Shown here one piece after another: positions 1 to 11,800 of a stretch of DNA of 64,000 nt. The translations under genes were made by a program, and so were the position numbers. This DNA is from Aradus depressus (lineage: Eukaryota; Arthropoda; Insecta; Hemiptera; Aradidae). Where the stretch lies: the NCBI GenBank assembly GCA_963662175.1, contig OY759224.1:23197489-23261488 (forward strand), read 5' to 3'. Position 1 is the first letter of the stretch, and each line of letters starts with the position of its first letter. The notes under the pieces are model-generated. The model worked only from the letters and a program-made list of their open reading frames with translations. It was not told where the DNA came from and did no database searches.

Positions 1-3000
1 ATGTTTGTCTTTTTTGTACGTCACACCATATAATTTGATCTTGTTCACAGACACACATAGACAGACAGAAATATTTTAATATGTGTAATGTTTGTCTTTT
101 TTGTACGTCACACCATATAATTTTATCTTGTTCACAGACACACATAGACAGACAGAAATATTTTAATATGTGTAATGTTTGTCTTTTTTGTACGTCACAC
201 CATATAATTTTATCTTATTCACAGACACACATAGACAGGCAGAAATATTTTAATATGTGTAATGTTTGTCTTTTTTGTACGTCACACCATATAATTTTAT
301 CTTGTTCACAGACACACATAGACAGAAATATTTTAATATGTGTAATGTTTGTCTTTTTTGTACGTCACACCATATAATTTTATCTTGTTCACAGACACAC
401 ATAGACAGACAGAAATATTTTAATATGTGTAATGTTTGTCTTTTTTGTACGTCACACCATATAATTTTATCTTATTCACAGACACACATAGACAGGCAGA
501 AATATTTTAATATGTGTAATGTTTGTCTTTTTTGTACGTCACACCATATAATTTTATCTTGTTCACAGACACACATAGACAGACAGAAATATTTTAATAT
601 GTGTAATGTTTGTCTTTTTTGTACGTCACACCAAATAGTTTTATCTTGTTCACAGACACACATAGACAGACAGAAATATTTTAATATGTGTAATGTTTGT
701 CTTTTTTGTACGTCACACCATATAATTTTATCTTGTTCACAGACACACATAGACAGACAGAAATATTTTAATATGTGTAATGTTTGTCTTTTTTGTACGT
801 CACACCATATAATTTTATCTTATTCACAGACACACATAGACAGACAGAAATATTTTAATATGTGTAATGTTTGTCTTTTTTGTACGTCACACCATATAAT
901 TTTATCTTATTCACAGACACACATAGACAGACAGAAATATTTTAATATGTGTAATGTTTGTCTTTTTTGTACGTCACACCATATAATTTTATCTTGTTCA
1001 CAGACACACATAGACAGACAGAAATATTTTAATAAGTGTAATGTTTGTCTTTTTTTTACGTCACACCATATAATTTTATCTTGTTCACAGACACACATAG
1101 ACAGACAGAAATATTTTAATATGTGTATTGTTTGTCTTTTTTGTACGTCACACCAAATAGTTTTATCTTGTTCACAGACTCACATAGACAGACAGAAATA
1201 TTTTAATATATGTAATGTTTGTCTTTTTTGTACGTCACACCAAATAGTTTTATCTTGTTCACAGACTCACATAGACAGACAGAAATATTTTAATATGTGT
1301 AATGTTAGTCTTTTTTGTACGTCACACCAAATAGTTGTATCTTGTTCACAGACTCACATAGACAGACAGAAATATTTTAATATGTGTAATGTTAGTCTTT
1401 TTTGTACGTCACACCAAATAGTTTTATCTTGTTCACAGACTCACATAGACAGACAGAAATATTTTAATATGTGTAATGTTTGTCTTTTTTCTACGTCACA
1501 CCAAATAGTTTTATCTTGTTCACAGACTCACATAGACAGACAGAAATATTTTAATATGTGTAATGTTTGTCTTTTTTGTACGTCACTCCATATAATTTTA
1601 TCTTGTTCACAGACACACATAGACAGTCAGAAATATTTTAATATGTGTAATGTTAGTCTTTTTTGTACGTCACACCATATAATGTTATCTTATTCACAGA
1701 CACACATAGACAGGCAGAAATATTTTAATATGTGTAATGTTTGTCTTTTTTGTACGTCACACCATATAATTTTATCTTGTTCACAGACACACATAGACAG
1801 ACAGAAATATTTTAATATGTGTAATGTTTGTCTTTTTTGTACGTCACACCAAATAGTTTTATCTTGTTCACAGACACACATAGACAGACAGAAATATTTT
1901 AATATGTGTAATGTTTGTCTTTTTTGTACGTCACACCATATAATTTGATCTTGTTCACAGACACACATAGACAGACAGAAATATTTTAATATGTGTAATG
2001 TTTGTCTTTTTTGTACGTCACACCATATAATTTTATCTTGTTCACAGACACACATAGACAGACAGAAATATTTTAATATGTGTAATGTTTGTCTTTTTTG
2101 TACGTCACACCATATAATTTTATCTTATTCACAGACACACATAGACAGGCAGAAATATTTTAATATGTGTAATGTTTGTCTTTTTTGTACGTCACACCAT
2201 ATAATTTTATCTTGTTCACAGACACACATAGACAGAAATATTTTAATATGTGTAATGTTTGTCTTTTTTGTACGTCACACCATATAATTTTATCTTGTTC
2301 ACAGACACACATAGACAGACAGAAATATTTTAATATGTGTAATGTTTGTCTTTTTTGTACGTCACACCATATAATTTTATCTTATTCACAGACACACATA
2401 GACAGGCAGAAATATTTCAATATGTGTAATGTTTGTCTTTTTTGTACGTCACACCATATAATTTTATCTTGTTCACAGACACACATAGACAGACAGAAAT
2501 ATTTTAATATGTGTAATGTTTGTCTTTTTTGTACGTCACACCAAATAGTTTTATCTTGTTCACAGACACACATAGACAGACAGAAATATTTTAATATGTG
2601 TAATGTTTGTCTTTTTTGTACGTCACACCATATAATTTTATCTTGTTCACAGACACACATAGACAGACAGAAATATTTTAATATGTGTAATGTTTGTCTT
2701 TTTTGTACGTCACACCATATAATTTTATCTTATTCACAGACACACATAGACAGACAGAAATATTTTAATATGTGTAATGTTTGTCTTTTTTGTACGTCAC
2801 ACCATATAATTTTATCTTGTTCACAGACACACATAGACAGACAGAAATATTTTAATATGTGTAATGTTTGTCTTTTTTTTACGTCACACCATATAATTTT
2901 ATCTTGTTCACAGACACACATAGACAGACAGAAATATTTTAATATGTGTAATGTTAGTCTTTTTTGTACGTCACACCAAATAGTTTTATCTTGTTCACAG

Positions 3001-3285
3001 ACTCACATAGACAGACAGAAATATTTTAATATGTGTAATGTTTGTCTTTTTTGTACGTCACACCAAATAGTTTTATCTTGTTCACAGACTCACATAGACA
3101 GACAGAAATATTTTAATATGTGTAATGTTTGTCTTTTTTGTACGTCACTCCATATAATTTTATCTTGTTCACAGACACACATAGACAGTCAGAAATATTT
3201 TAATATGTGTAATGTTAGTCTTTTTTGTACGTCACACCATATAATGTTATCTTATTCACAGACACACATAGACAGGCAGAAATAT
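1..3285. repeat. 87-bp satellite array with a 1,910-bp higher-order repeat
   Basis: About 38 head-to-tail copies of an 87-bp unit; successive units start at 81, 168 and so on. The unit contains tttgtacgtcacaccatata and a cacacatagacagacag stretch. Because 87 is 29 codons, the array is open for hundreds of codons on the plus strand and also on the minus strand, so the apparent proteins are artefacts. A unit lacking 4 bp (near 318) recurs exactly 1,910 bp later (near 2228), and position 1 matches 1911, so about 22 units were duplicated as a block; the second block has since lost units. Unit variants (tcacaccaaatagt, a cacaca to ctcaca change) are also shared between blocks. The array continues beyond the left edge. 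Confidence 0.95.
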
Positions 3286-3304
3286 ATTTTTTAACTTCCC
3301 AGCA

Positions 3305-3912
3305 TATAGGGAAGTTATTGTAATGGGTCCGAAAATCAAAATCAAAAGTTTCATATTTCAAGGTCATTACAGTATTTTTACACTATTTTTGGAAATAAGT
3401 ATGTGTGTGTACGTATGTAAGTACGTGCGTGGTCAATTTTTCCTGCACGATATCTCGCGAATGAAAAATGATATAGACTCCGTTTTGGTGCCAGTCGAAG
3501 CGTATCACCGTAAATATGATCTGAAAGGAATTTTATCAAATTTGGTCCAGCCGTTGTTTTGTTTGAATAAAAAGACGGCACAAAAAGTGGATTTTAGGTA
3601 TTATTGAAAAATATTCATCCGATTAATAATAATTCAATCAAATGAATAAATAATTCTGTACTGAATAAAATGCCTACTTTTGTGAAATTATTATTAATGA
3701 TATTGATACCATGCAGGGAAGTTTGTCGTTTGGTCCTCAAGGGCTTAGTTAGAAATGCCACCTTTGTAGTCTTAATATATGGCCCAGTCATTTCCTCTGA
3801 TTTAGGGTGCAAAGACGCGAAACACACACATCCGAGAACCTGCTTGTTCATTTCTGGAATCAGAAGGCCTAAAGACATAAAATTTCTGGCCGATTACATA
3901 ACTTCCCCTATA
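3305..3912. mobile_element. Non-autonomous TIR DNA transposon
   Basis: The left end at 3305 (tatagggaagttattgtaa) matches the reverse complement of the right end at 3912 (tataggggaagttatgtaat), giving imperfect terminal inverted repeats of about 25 bp. The inside, with a cgatatctcgcgaatga stretch, has no convincing coding content; the 94-codon ORF at 3323-3607 overlaps an opposite-strand ORF of similar length and has no recognisable domain. A right-end copy of the same family lies at 39930-39980. The superfamily is not determined. Confidence 0.6.
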
Positions 3913-4270
3913 CTTCGTGTATGAAATAAAATACATTTTATCTTGATACACTTTCTAACTATTAATTTAGATTTGAAGTATATGTTATTTTTTTTTCCTC
4001 TTTAATATATTCAACATTTAAACAATTCATAAATTAACTTAAAAACATAAAATTGTTATGCAAATTCATTTTGATTAATTTATTTTCATAATTTACGTTG
4101 GGAGTTCGAATATATAAAATCATAAATACGACAGGAGAAAATATGAATAAGCTTGGGTTCACCTTCTTTATTTGCTAAAGAGTTCATAGACACTTTTATT
4201 GGCTGATTCGCTACTACTGAATCGATTATAAAGTATTTTAATACAGAATGTAAAATATTTATATTAGACA
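3913..4270. other. AT-rich intronic stretch without features
   Basis: AT-rich sequence between the TIR element and the SINE. I see no exon-like acceptor/donor pair, ORF or repeat. It would belong to the intron upstream of the 56-nt exon at 4639. Confidence 0.5.
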
Positions 4271-4600
4271 GGGCACCGGTAGCTCAGTGGTATAAGTGCT
4301 TGCCTTCTGAGCTCAAGATCGTGGGTTCGAAACTCGACCGAGGTCCTTAGTTAATTTTATCTGGGAGGCAAAATGAAATTAAACACGCCATCCTTCGGAT
4401 GGGACGATAAACGATGGTCCCGAGCCTGTACAATGTCAGGTTTTCGTTAAAGACCCCTGCCATCATACGCGAATGAAAATTATGGTAGGCAAAATTTAGG
4501 ACTCCCATAGTAGAGTCAGGCTCATGTCCACCAGAGTAACGAATGAGCGCTCTGGCAGTCGGCGATACGACCTCGCATTGAAGCCCGAGCATGAGTCATA
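4271..4600 (+). mobile_element. tRNA-derived SINE, full-length copy
   Basis: The head has an RNA polymerase III A box (tagctcagtgg, 4280-4290) and a B box (gggttcgaaac, 4323-4333). A ~250-bp body follows (cacgccatccttcggatggg, later gagcgctctgg and gagtcataataacta). Related copies are at 13145, 34048, 39268, 42146 (minus strand) and 63522. It lies about 40 bp upstream of a 56-nt exon, the same position occupied by the SINEs near 39455 and 63854, so the insertion appears older than the module duplications. It is not a functional tRNA gene, because a tRNA-unrelated body follows the head. Confidence 0.85.
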
Positions 4601-4638
4601 ATAACTAACTATTTATTAGGATAAATTAATGTTCACAG

Positions 4639-4694
4639 GTAAATTTGGGCATTCAGGCGGTCAGACCATAATTCCCAACGGAAACGAAGGCGAT
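4639..4694 (+). CDS. Putative microexon, module 1, 56-nt type
   Basis: A 56-nt stretch between an acceptor (ttaatgttcacag) and a donor (gtaagt). It enters in phase 1 and leaves in phase 0, encoding a split Gly then KFGHSGGQTIIPNGNEGD. The exons at 39455 and 63854 have the same length, phases and donor. The donor flank gtaagtNNtggtttatttt is shared, and the upstream tattaggataaattaatgttcacag-like flank is shared with 63854. Splice-site identity across three copies is the main evidence; the protein itself is the least conserved of the three. The product is unknown. It would be followed by the 36-nt exon at 12958. Confidence 0.7.
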
Positions 4695-4724
4695 GTAAGT
4701 TGTGGTTTATTTTCAGTATTTATT

Positions 4725-4800
4725 TTATCATTACTTCATTTATCATTACTTATTTTATCATTACTTGTTTTATCATTAATTATTTTATCATTACTATTGA
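4725..4800. repeat. Short tandem repeat (ttatcattactta-like) in intron
   Basis: Five or so copies of a tttatcattactta-like unit directly after the donor at 4695. The same unit follows the paralogous donor at 63910 (63930-64000). This supports duplication of intron sequence along with the exon. Confidence 0.7.
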
Positions 4801-4909
4801 AGTCCAATTCTCAAGATAGTTTTTCATTTTTATAATTATGAGTAACGCATTCATTCATTACAGAACTCTCATTCGAAATACTAAGAATTTTGGCGAAGCT
4901 AATAAAGTG

Positions 4910-6600
4910 AAAAAAACTTTCACTCTTCTGTATTATAAATTATAATTTATAGGATCATATCATAAAAACAAGCAATTGGAAATGTAATTAGGAATTATTT
5001 TGACCAAGCTAAAAACTTATAATACAGAAGAGTGAAGGATTGTTTATAGAGCAGAACGTTCATATCATAAGAAGAAGCAATTGGAAATGTAATTAGGAAT
5101 ATTTTTGATCAAGCTAATAACTTATATTACAGAAGAGTGAAGGCTTGTTAATAGAACAGATGGTTCATACCATAAAAAGAAGTAATAGGAAGTGTAATTA
5201 GGAATATTTTTGACCAAGCTAATAACTTATATTACAGAAGAGTGAAGGCTTGTTTATAGAGCAGAAGGTTCATATCATAAAAAGAAGCAATAGGAAATGT
5301 AATTAGGAATATATTTCACCAAGCTAATAACTTATATTACAGAAGAGTGAAGGCTTGTTTATAGAGCAGAAAGATCATATCATAAAAAGAAGCAATAGGA
5401 AATGTAATTAGGAATATATTTCACCAAGCTAATAACTTATATTACAGAAGAGTGAAGGCTTGTTTATAGAGCAGAAAGATCATATCATAAAAAGAAGCAA
5501 TAGGAAATGTAATTAGGAATATATTTCACCAAGCTAATAACTTATATTACAGAAGAGTGAAGGCTTGTTTATAGAGCAGAAAGATCATATCATAAAAAGA
5601 AGCAATAGGAAATGTAATTAGGAATATATTTCACCAAGCTAATAACTTATATTACAGAAGAGTGAAGGCTTGTTTATAGAGCAGAAAGATCATATCATAA
5701 AAAGAAGCAATAGGAAATGTAATTAGGAATATATTTCACCAAGCTAATAACTTATATTACAGAAGAGTGAAGGCTTGTTTATAGAGCAGAAAGATCATAT
5801 CATAAAAAGAAGCAATAGGAAATGTAATTAGGAATATATTTCACCAAGCTAATAACTTATATTACAGAAGAGTGAAGGCTTGTTTATAGAGCAGAAAGAT
5901 CATATCATAAAAAGAAGCAATAGGAAATGTAATTAGGAATATATTTCACCAAGCTAATAACTTATATTACAGAAGAGTGAAGGCTTGTTTATAGAGCAGA
6001 AAGATCATATCATAAAAACAAGCAATAGGAAATGTAATTAGGAATATTATTGACCAACCTAATAATTTATATTACAGAAGAGTGAAGGCTTGTTTATTGA
6101 GCAGAAGGCTCATATCATAAAAAGAAGCAATAGGAGATGTAATTAGGAATATTTTTGACCAAGCTAAAAACTTATATTACAGAAGAGTGAAGGCTTGTTT
6201 ATAGAGCAGAAGGCTCATATAATAAAAAGAAGCAATAGGAAATGTAATTAGGAATATTTTTGACCAAGCTAAAAACTTATATTACAGAAGAGTGAAGGCT
6301 TGTTTATAGAGCAGAAGGCTCATATAATAAAAAGAAGCAATAGAAAATGTAATTAGGAATATTTTTGACCAAGCTAAAAACTTATATTACAGAAGAGTGA
6401 AGGCTTGTTTATAGAGCAGAAGGCTCATATCATAAAATGAAGCAATTGGAAATGTAATTAGGAATATGTTTGACCAAGCTAAAAACTTATATTACAGAAG
6501 AGTGAAGGCTTGTTTATTGAGCAGAAGGGTAACACCATAAAAACAAGCAATAGGAAATATAATTAGGAATATTTTTGACCAAGCTAATAACTTATAATAC
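4910..6600. repeat. 105-bp satellite array, left part
   Basis: About 16 copies of a 105-bp unit (tgttta positions 5461, 5566, 5671) with the landmarks gaagcaataggaaatgtaat and cttatattacagaagagtga. The middle copies (about 5280-6000) are almost identical; the edges are more diverged. At 4915-4937 a fragment of the unit is in inverted orientation (ctttcactcttctgtatt), so the array starts with a flipped piece. It ends at 6600 in cttataatac, where the gypsy element begins, and resumes at 10864. Confidence 0.95.
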
Positions 6601-7130
6601 CTCCCCCAGGCGCCTCTTGAACTGCCGCAGCCAATTTGCATGAACCACCATTCGCCGCCGCCTCCGACGAGGATCTTGTATCCTGTATGTAACGTCCGAC
6701 AACTTCTTCGTTATGATGTAGGGCCCGCTCCAAGGCCTGTGCAGTTTGGCGCTCCTGTTGCGACCGACGACAGGTGACCACAACCAGACCTCATCACCCT
6801 CCTGCAGGCGGCTCTCCTTGCAGCCACGGTCGTAGTAGTCCTTCTGCCTGAGCTGATGCTTCCCTTGTACTTGCCGTAGGCGGTCATAGGCGGCCTCCAT
6901 CTGCTCAGACCTACGAAGGACATACTCGTGCACCGGAGCTGCATCTTCTTCCCTACCATACATCATGTCGAGGGGCAGACTGACCTCTCTCCCGAATAAC
7001 GCGTAGTAAGGCGTAAGCTGCGTTGTCTCGTGACGACTCGACCGATACGCCAGCATAACGAGAGGGAGCTGCTGATCCCAGTCGTCCTGATGATCGTTGC
7101 AGAAATGGCATAGCATGTTGCCCAGGGTGC
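6601..7130 (-). pseudogene. pol: gypsy integrase C-terminal part
   Basis: Continuation of the integrase in a different frame: NSTLGNML, then [20 protein letters not shown] and [16 protein letters not shown], the usual C-terminal half of the gypsy integrase core. An SH3-like tail follows (EGDEVWLWSP, LHRPWSGPYIITKKLSDVTY). The frame runs to 6592, but the last codons read into satellite, so the 3' end is truncated at 6600. Confidence 0.85.
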
Positions 7131-9145
7131 TATTAGGCCGTCCGATTCCGGGTGGTATGAGCTGGTGCGTGTTTTATTAATATTCAGTCTCCTCATAAGG
7201 TCCGCAAAGAGTTGAGATTCAAATTGTCGGCCTTGGTCAGTATGAAGCTCGTATGGGGCGCCGTACCTTGCGATGAACTCTTTCAAGAGAGTGTCCGCTA
7301 TGGTTTCGGCCTCGATATTCACCACTGGGTAAGCCTCTACCCACTTAGTAAAGTAGTCGGCCACCACCACTACATATCGGTTACCACCTTGGGTCCGAGG
7401 TAGAGGCCCAAGGATGTCCATGGCGACCCGTTGGAAGGGGAAGCCTGCCGCTACTCGCTGCATCGGAGCTCTCGTCTTCGTCCCCTTCCTAGCCCCGCAA
7501 CTCTCGCAACTCTTTATCCATTCTTCAACGTCCCGTTGATGCCCCGACCAGTAGAAGCGATCTCGTACCTTCTGCAGGGTCCTGGTGATTCCCAAATGTG
7601 CCCCTCCTGCAGCGCTGTCGTGCAGATTTCCAAAAATTTCAGCAATCAAACTTCTCGGCACCACAAACTGATATCTTGGAGGCTTCCCTTCCTCTTCCCA
7701 TCTTCGGTGTATCAACCCATCTCGTAGTTCCAACCTACTCCATTGGGCCCAAAGACTGAAAAGCTTGGGACTTTTTCCCCGCACCTCTGAGAATGCTGGT
7801 CTTGCCCCCTCCACCAGCCAATCGAAAACGGCCAATAGCTGTGGATCCTCCCTTTGTGCGATGGCCAGTTCGTCAGATGATCTGATGGCACCAACAAGAA
7901 TTCCTTCACCTTCCCCAACCGATAGACAATCTTCTTCCTGCCCTCCCTTTACCACTTCCACTCCTTCTTTTTCCTCGGACTCGTCCTTTTCCTTTCCGCA
8001 TTGGCCGCACGAACGAGAAAGTCCATCCGCATTGCCATGTGCTTTTCCCGGCCGATGAACTATATTGAAATTATATGGAGCTAGAAGCTCAAGCCACCTG
8101 GCTACCTGACCTTCTGGGTCTTTGAAGGACTGCAACCACTTCAGGGAACTGTGATCAGTTCTAACAGTGAATATCGTACTGTAAAGATAGAAGCGGAAGT
8201 GGCGAACTGCAAAGATGAGGGCCAGCATCTCTTTTCTAGTAGTGCAGTAGCGCCTTTCTACTTTGGTCAACGCCCTACTGGCATAGCTGATCACTCTCTC
8301 CTGCCCCTCCTGCACCTGACTGAGTACGGCCCCCAGTCCCATATCGCTGGCATCAGTATCCAAAGTGAAGGTACCGTCACCCTTAGGCAACGCCAAGACT
8401 GGTGCTGAGGTCAATGCGATCTTAAGGCGCTCAAATCGCTCCTGCAACTCAGGTCCAAATATAAACTTGGCACTCTTTTCAGTGGCCCTGTAAAGGGGTG
8501 CAGCTATATCCGCGAATCCTCTGAGGAAACGCCTATAGTAGGCAGCAAACCCTAAGAACGATCTTAAGGCTCGTACGCGGTCGGGAGTGGGCCACTCGAC
8601 TACTGCCTTAATTTTATCTGGGTCCGTCGCAATGCCTTCAGCAGACACAAGATGTCCGAGATAAGTAATATGATCGCGCAACAGCTGGCATTTCTTTGGT
8701 CTTAGCTTAAGCCTGGCCTGACGAATCCTCTCGAAAATTTCTCTTAGCCGTTCCAGATGCTGCTCCACAGTTCCACTCCACACGACTATGTCATCCAGGT
8801 AAACCATTGAGGTCTTCCACTTCAAACCACTCAACACCGTGTCCATCAATCTCTGAAAGGTGCTGGGCGCGTTGCAGAGACCGAAGGGAAGCACTTTGAA
8901 TTGATACAGCCCCTCACAGGTGATGAAGGCTGTATTTTCTTTGTCTTGGGTTTCCACCTCTACCTGCCAGTAACCTGAAGCTAAATCCAGGGAGGAGAAA
9001 TACTTCGCTCCGGCGAGGTTATCTAAAATATCGTCGATCCTCGGCAAAGGATACGCATCTTTTTTCGTCACCTGGTTAAGCCGACGATAATCAACGCAGA
9101 AGCGTACACTTCCATCTTTCTTCCGGACAAGTACAATGGTTCGCC
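7125..9145 (-). pseudogene. pol: gypsy reverse transcriptase, RNase H and integrase
   Basis: The RT core has [42 protein letters not shown] and the catalytic YLDDIVVW. RNase H follows with [17 protein letters not shown] and [11 protein letters not shown]. The integrase zinc-binding HHCC region ([15 protein letters not shown] ... CESCGARK) is then followed by core acidic residues in [10 protein letters not shown] and [10 protein letters not shown]. The frame breaks just after HPESDGL near 7135, where the third catalytic acid (a conserved Glu) should be; the next frame resumes downstream of it. A short deletion therefore removed an essential residue and shifted the frame. Confidence 0.9.
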
Positions 9146-10236
9146 CATGGTGACTGTGAGGGCTCTATGACATTCTGGTCCAGCATTTCCGACACCAGTT
9201 TCTCTACTGTTTGACGTCGCTGTGCAGGGATCCGACGAAGCGGTTGTTTGATGGGCGTTGTGTTATCAGTGGCGATTCGGTGCTTCACCAAACCAGTTCG
9301 TCCGATGTCGGTAGGCCCAGTCGAGTATATGTCCTTGAAGTCATCTAGCAACCGAGTGAGCTCCTCCTTTTGGGCTGAGCTGATAGAGGCGGTTCTCAGG
9401 TCGAATAACCTCTGAATTTCTCCTCTGCCAACTTCGTCCGCGGTTACTGATGCCACAGTTTGGCAGAACTCCTCTACCAGCCCAAGGTTCGTTCTGGCAA
9501 AAATGGTCCTCGGTTCAGGCCCAGGATTCATAAGGCGAACTATCATCACACCCTGGTGAACAACGGCAGCACTTCGAGCAACGCACACCCCCATTTTCTC
9601 TCTGGCTTCCCACTTTGACTCAAAAATAACTTCGGTCCCATCCTCGGCACTAACATAGACTGACCCAAGAACTTCATGCCTTCCTGGCACGATGACATTC
9701 TCTACGAGCACAGCTGACAACTGCTGGATACACGGCAGCACATCCTGAGACACGAGTTGGGATACACCTGTTAATATCCTTAGCGTGCCTTCACCCACAC
9801 CCAACTCGAGACAAGCCTGGTTCATTTCAAGGAAATCAATCCCTAACAAAACATCGCACCAGAGATCTCCTATGACGCAAGAGTGAGTTCGCTCCTCAGA
9901 CCCGATGGTAACCGCTACCTTTGCTACTCTACTCGTCCCGATGCGCCCGCCACTTGCGTTCCTCAGGCTCCCGACGTATGGTGCCTGTGCCTGAATGCCA
10001 TTTTCCTGGGCAAATCGTGCACTGAGGAGCGTAAGACTTCGGCCTGAGTCCACCAACGCCTTAGTAGGCACCCCATTCACTTTGATCATGACGAAATTTC
10101 TTGAAGACCTATCTCCTTTTACACTGGGGACCAATTTCGGTCCGGCCAACGCGTGGTCCGCATCGCTGACCGACTTTAGTTTCCCTGCAACATCTTTCAT
10201 TGACTTTTGATGTGTCCCTTTTGGTTGCAGGCCCAA
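9120..10236 (-). pseudogene. pol: gypsy protease and start of reverse transcriptase
   Basis: The frame starts next to the gag knuckle. The aspartic protease active site reads ALVDSGRSLTLLSA (the D-S/T-G motif), with a downstream hydrophobic VLLGIDFL flap-side motif typical of retroviral-type proteases. The start of RT follows (KHRIATDNTTPIKQPLRRIP, then [16 protein letters not shown]). Around 9145 the frame shifts, and the RT continues in the next frame (VLVRKKDG and onward). It would process Gag-Pol if expressed; the frameshift uncouples it. Confidence 0.8.
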
Positions 10237-10690
10237 CAGAACACCTCACGGCGGCTTCGAACTTGCTGTGTCCCCTCCCCTAGCTGCTTTGCCAAGTTTG
10301 ACAAAACCCGGGTCAGTTCAACCAGCTGCGTACTTTGCTGATCCTGGCGAGCGCCTTGCTCCTTAACTATTTTTAGGAGAGACGATTCGCTCGGCATGAC
10401 ATCAGCAGTGATATCCCCCTGACTCTCGTGTCTGCTACTGATATTACTACTACTGTTCCCTCTTCGGAATGGCATTAAATATGTGTTGACTCTGGCCGGT
10501 CAGAGAGATAGCCAAAAATCGAACCATGGTATCTTCAGACCACTCATTGAGACGAGACACATTAATAAAATATTGTTCGTACTCACCCCAACTGCCACTC
10601 GAATACTCTTTGGGTAGTACCACTGACCGTATAACCTGTTCATCTCTGGCCACGCCAGAGTTTGTTTTCCCCAATCGTTTGGGCATGGTT
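10197..10690 (-). pseudogene. gag: gypsy gag remnant with zinc knuckle
   Basis: Two overlapping frames are needed: 10686-10450 (starts MPKRLGKTNSG, includes a WGEYEQYF patch) and 10475-10197, which ends in the zinc knuckle CWACNQKGHIKSQ followed by TGA (plus 10197-10199). The stop sits exactly where the fourth zinc ligand (C-x2-C-x4-H-x4-C) would be, so one change both removes the ligand and terminates the frame. The total length, about 160 residues, is short for a gypsy Gag, implying an internal deletion. Gag would form the particle and bind RNA; this copy cannot be functional. Confidence 0.7.
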
Positions 10691-10863
10691 TTATCCTCTT
10701 CGCTGCCACCAATTTGTAGCGGGCCTTCGCTTACTAATCCCGACTTAGTTAAGTAAAACAGAATGCACTTTCTCGTAAATCACAATAAGCCGTATATTTT
10801 ATCTACACATGATATTATTAAGACAACAATCTAAATTAGAATTAATTAAAACAGATGCTATAC

Positions 10864-10963
10864 AGAGAGAGCTTGTTTATAGAACAGAAGATTCATATAA
10901 TAAAAAGAAGCAATAGGAAATGTAATTAGGAATATTTTTGAACAAGCTAATAACTTATAATAC
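10864..10963. repeat. 105-bp satellite, right remnant beyond the gypsy insertion
   Basis: One unit (gcttgtttatagaacagaag through gctaataacttataatac) matching the left array. Both flanks of the gypsy element are cut at the same cttataatac landmark (6600 and 10963). Confidence 0.9.
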
Positions 10964-11372
10964 CGACCAGAGAATTTGGAATACTTTTGGTAAGAACCAT
11001 CTTTCCGATTGCACTAACCGTTCTCGCGTAATCAAGGAAGCGTCTTGAAATATGTTTTTCAAACCTACATTTCAAGACGGTTCTCGGCATATATCTCAAA
11101 AACCGGACGACCCGAGATAAATCGTGTTGCATATAAAATATCTATTTCATTTTTCTATACAGCTAATACTTGGAAAGATTTTTGATTATTGGTCATAAAC
11201 ATAAGCTGTAGGTATCTTGTATAATGTACATATCCCTCGGAGTAAAGTGGATTCAACTTTTTTCCTATTTCAATCAAAATCTAAACAGATCTAAGTTAAC
11301 ACGGCATATTTTTTCTTCCCCATTTTTTTCAATAACGATGCTAAAACTAAAATGATTAAATTCTAAAAAATA
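10964..11372. other. Unassigned sequence with a small hairpin
   Basis: No gene or known element is recognised. An 11-bp inverted repeat (cgtcttgaaat at 11041-11051 and atttcaagacg at 11069-11079) could form a hairpin with a 17-nt loop. The rest is AT-rich. Confidence 0.5.
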
Positions 11373-11800
11373 ACCCATACCTACCTGATGTACCTATAGG
11401 AAAGGTTCTTATTCAGCAATGTGGTGTAATTTCGAAACCGGTAGTTTATATTCCAAACCCTTCCTTACCTACCTGATGTACCTATAAGAACGGTGACATT
11501 CAGCAATGTGGTGTAATGTCGAAACCTGTAGTTTATATTTCAAACCCTTCCTTACCTACCTGATGTACCTATAAGAACGGTGACATTCAGCAATGTGGTG
11601 TAATGTCGAAACCTGTAGTTTATATTTCAAACCCTTCCTTACCTACCTGATGTACCTATAAGAACGGTGACATTCAGCAATGTGGTGTAATGCCGAAACC
11701 GGTAGTTTATATTTCAAACCCTTCCTTACCTACCTGATGTACCTATAAGAAAGGTTCTTATTCAGCAATGTGGTGTAATGCTGAAAGCGGTGAAATATAA
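11373..11800. repeat. Second, unrelated 87-bp tandem repeat
   Basis: About five copies; ttccttacctacctgatgta starts at 11461, 11548 and 11635, giving a period of 87 bp. Landmarks are gatgtacctataagaa and cagcaatgtggtgtaatg. The sequence is unrelated to the array at 1-3285 despite the identical period. The outer copies are more diverged than the central ones. Confidence 0.9.

Larger units (their letters stand above)
6601..10863 (-). mobile_element. Defective Ty3/gypsy LTR retrotransposon inserted in the 105-bp array
   Basis: Order on the minus strand: gag, protease, reverse transcriptase, RNase H, integrase, which is the Ty3/gypsy order. Array units lie on both sides (ending at 6600, resuming at 10864), so it inserted into the satellite. 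A candidate primer-binding site (minus strand tggtggcagcg, plus 10701-10711) precedes gag, and up to ~150 bp beyond could be an LTR remnant. No LTR follows integrase: the array starts directly after its last codons. No env-like ORF is seen. GC content is clearly higher than in the flanks. It is broken by several frameshifts and is not functional. Confidence 0.85.

Noticed and set aside
1..3285. CRISPR-like array
   Set aside because: Units are contiguous 87-bp repeats without unique spacers, in a eukaryotic transposon-rich context.
266..3294. Long plus-strand ORFs (560 and 372 codons) of 29-residue repeats, and minus-strand counterparts
   Set aside because: The unit is 87 bp (29 codons), so an absence of stops in one unit propagates. 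Both strands are open, and there is no start context or domain. This is a satellite.
3323..3924. Overlapping 60-95-codon ORFs in the TIR element
   Set aside because: They lie on both strands at the same place with no family resemblance. The element looks non-coding.
4271..4345. tRNA gene
   Set aside because: A and B boxes are present, but the stem pairing is poor, the anticodon arm is irregular, and a conserved non-tRNA body follows in every copy. It is a SINE head.
6584..10756. Other ORFs on both strands across the gypsy region
   Set aside because: They are shadow frames of the gag-pol coding strand in GC-richer DNA and lack domains.
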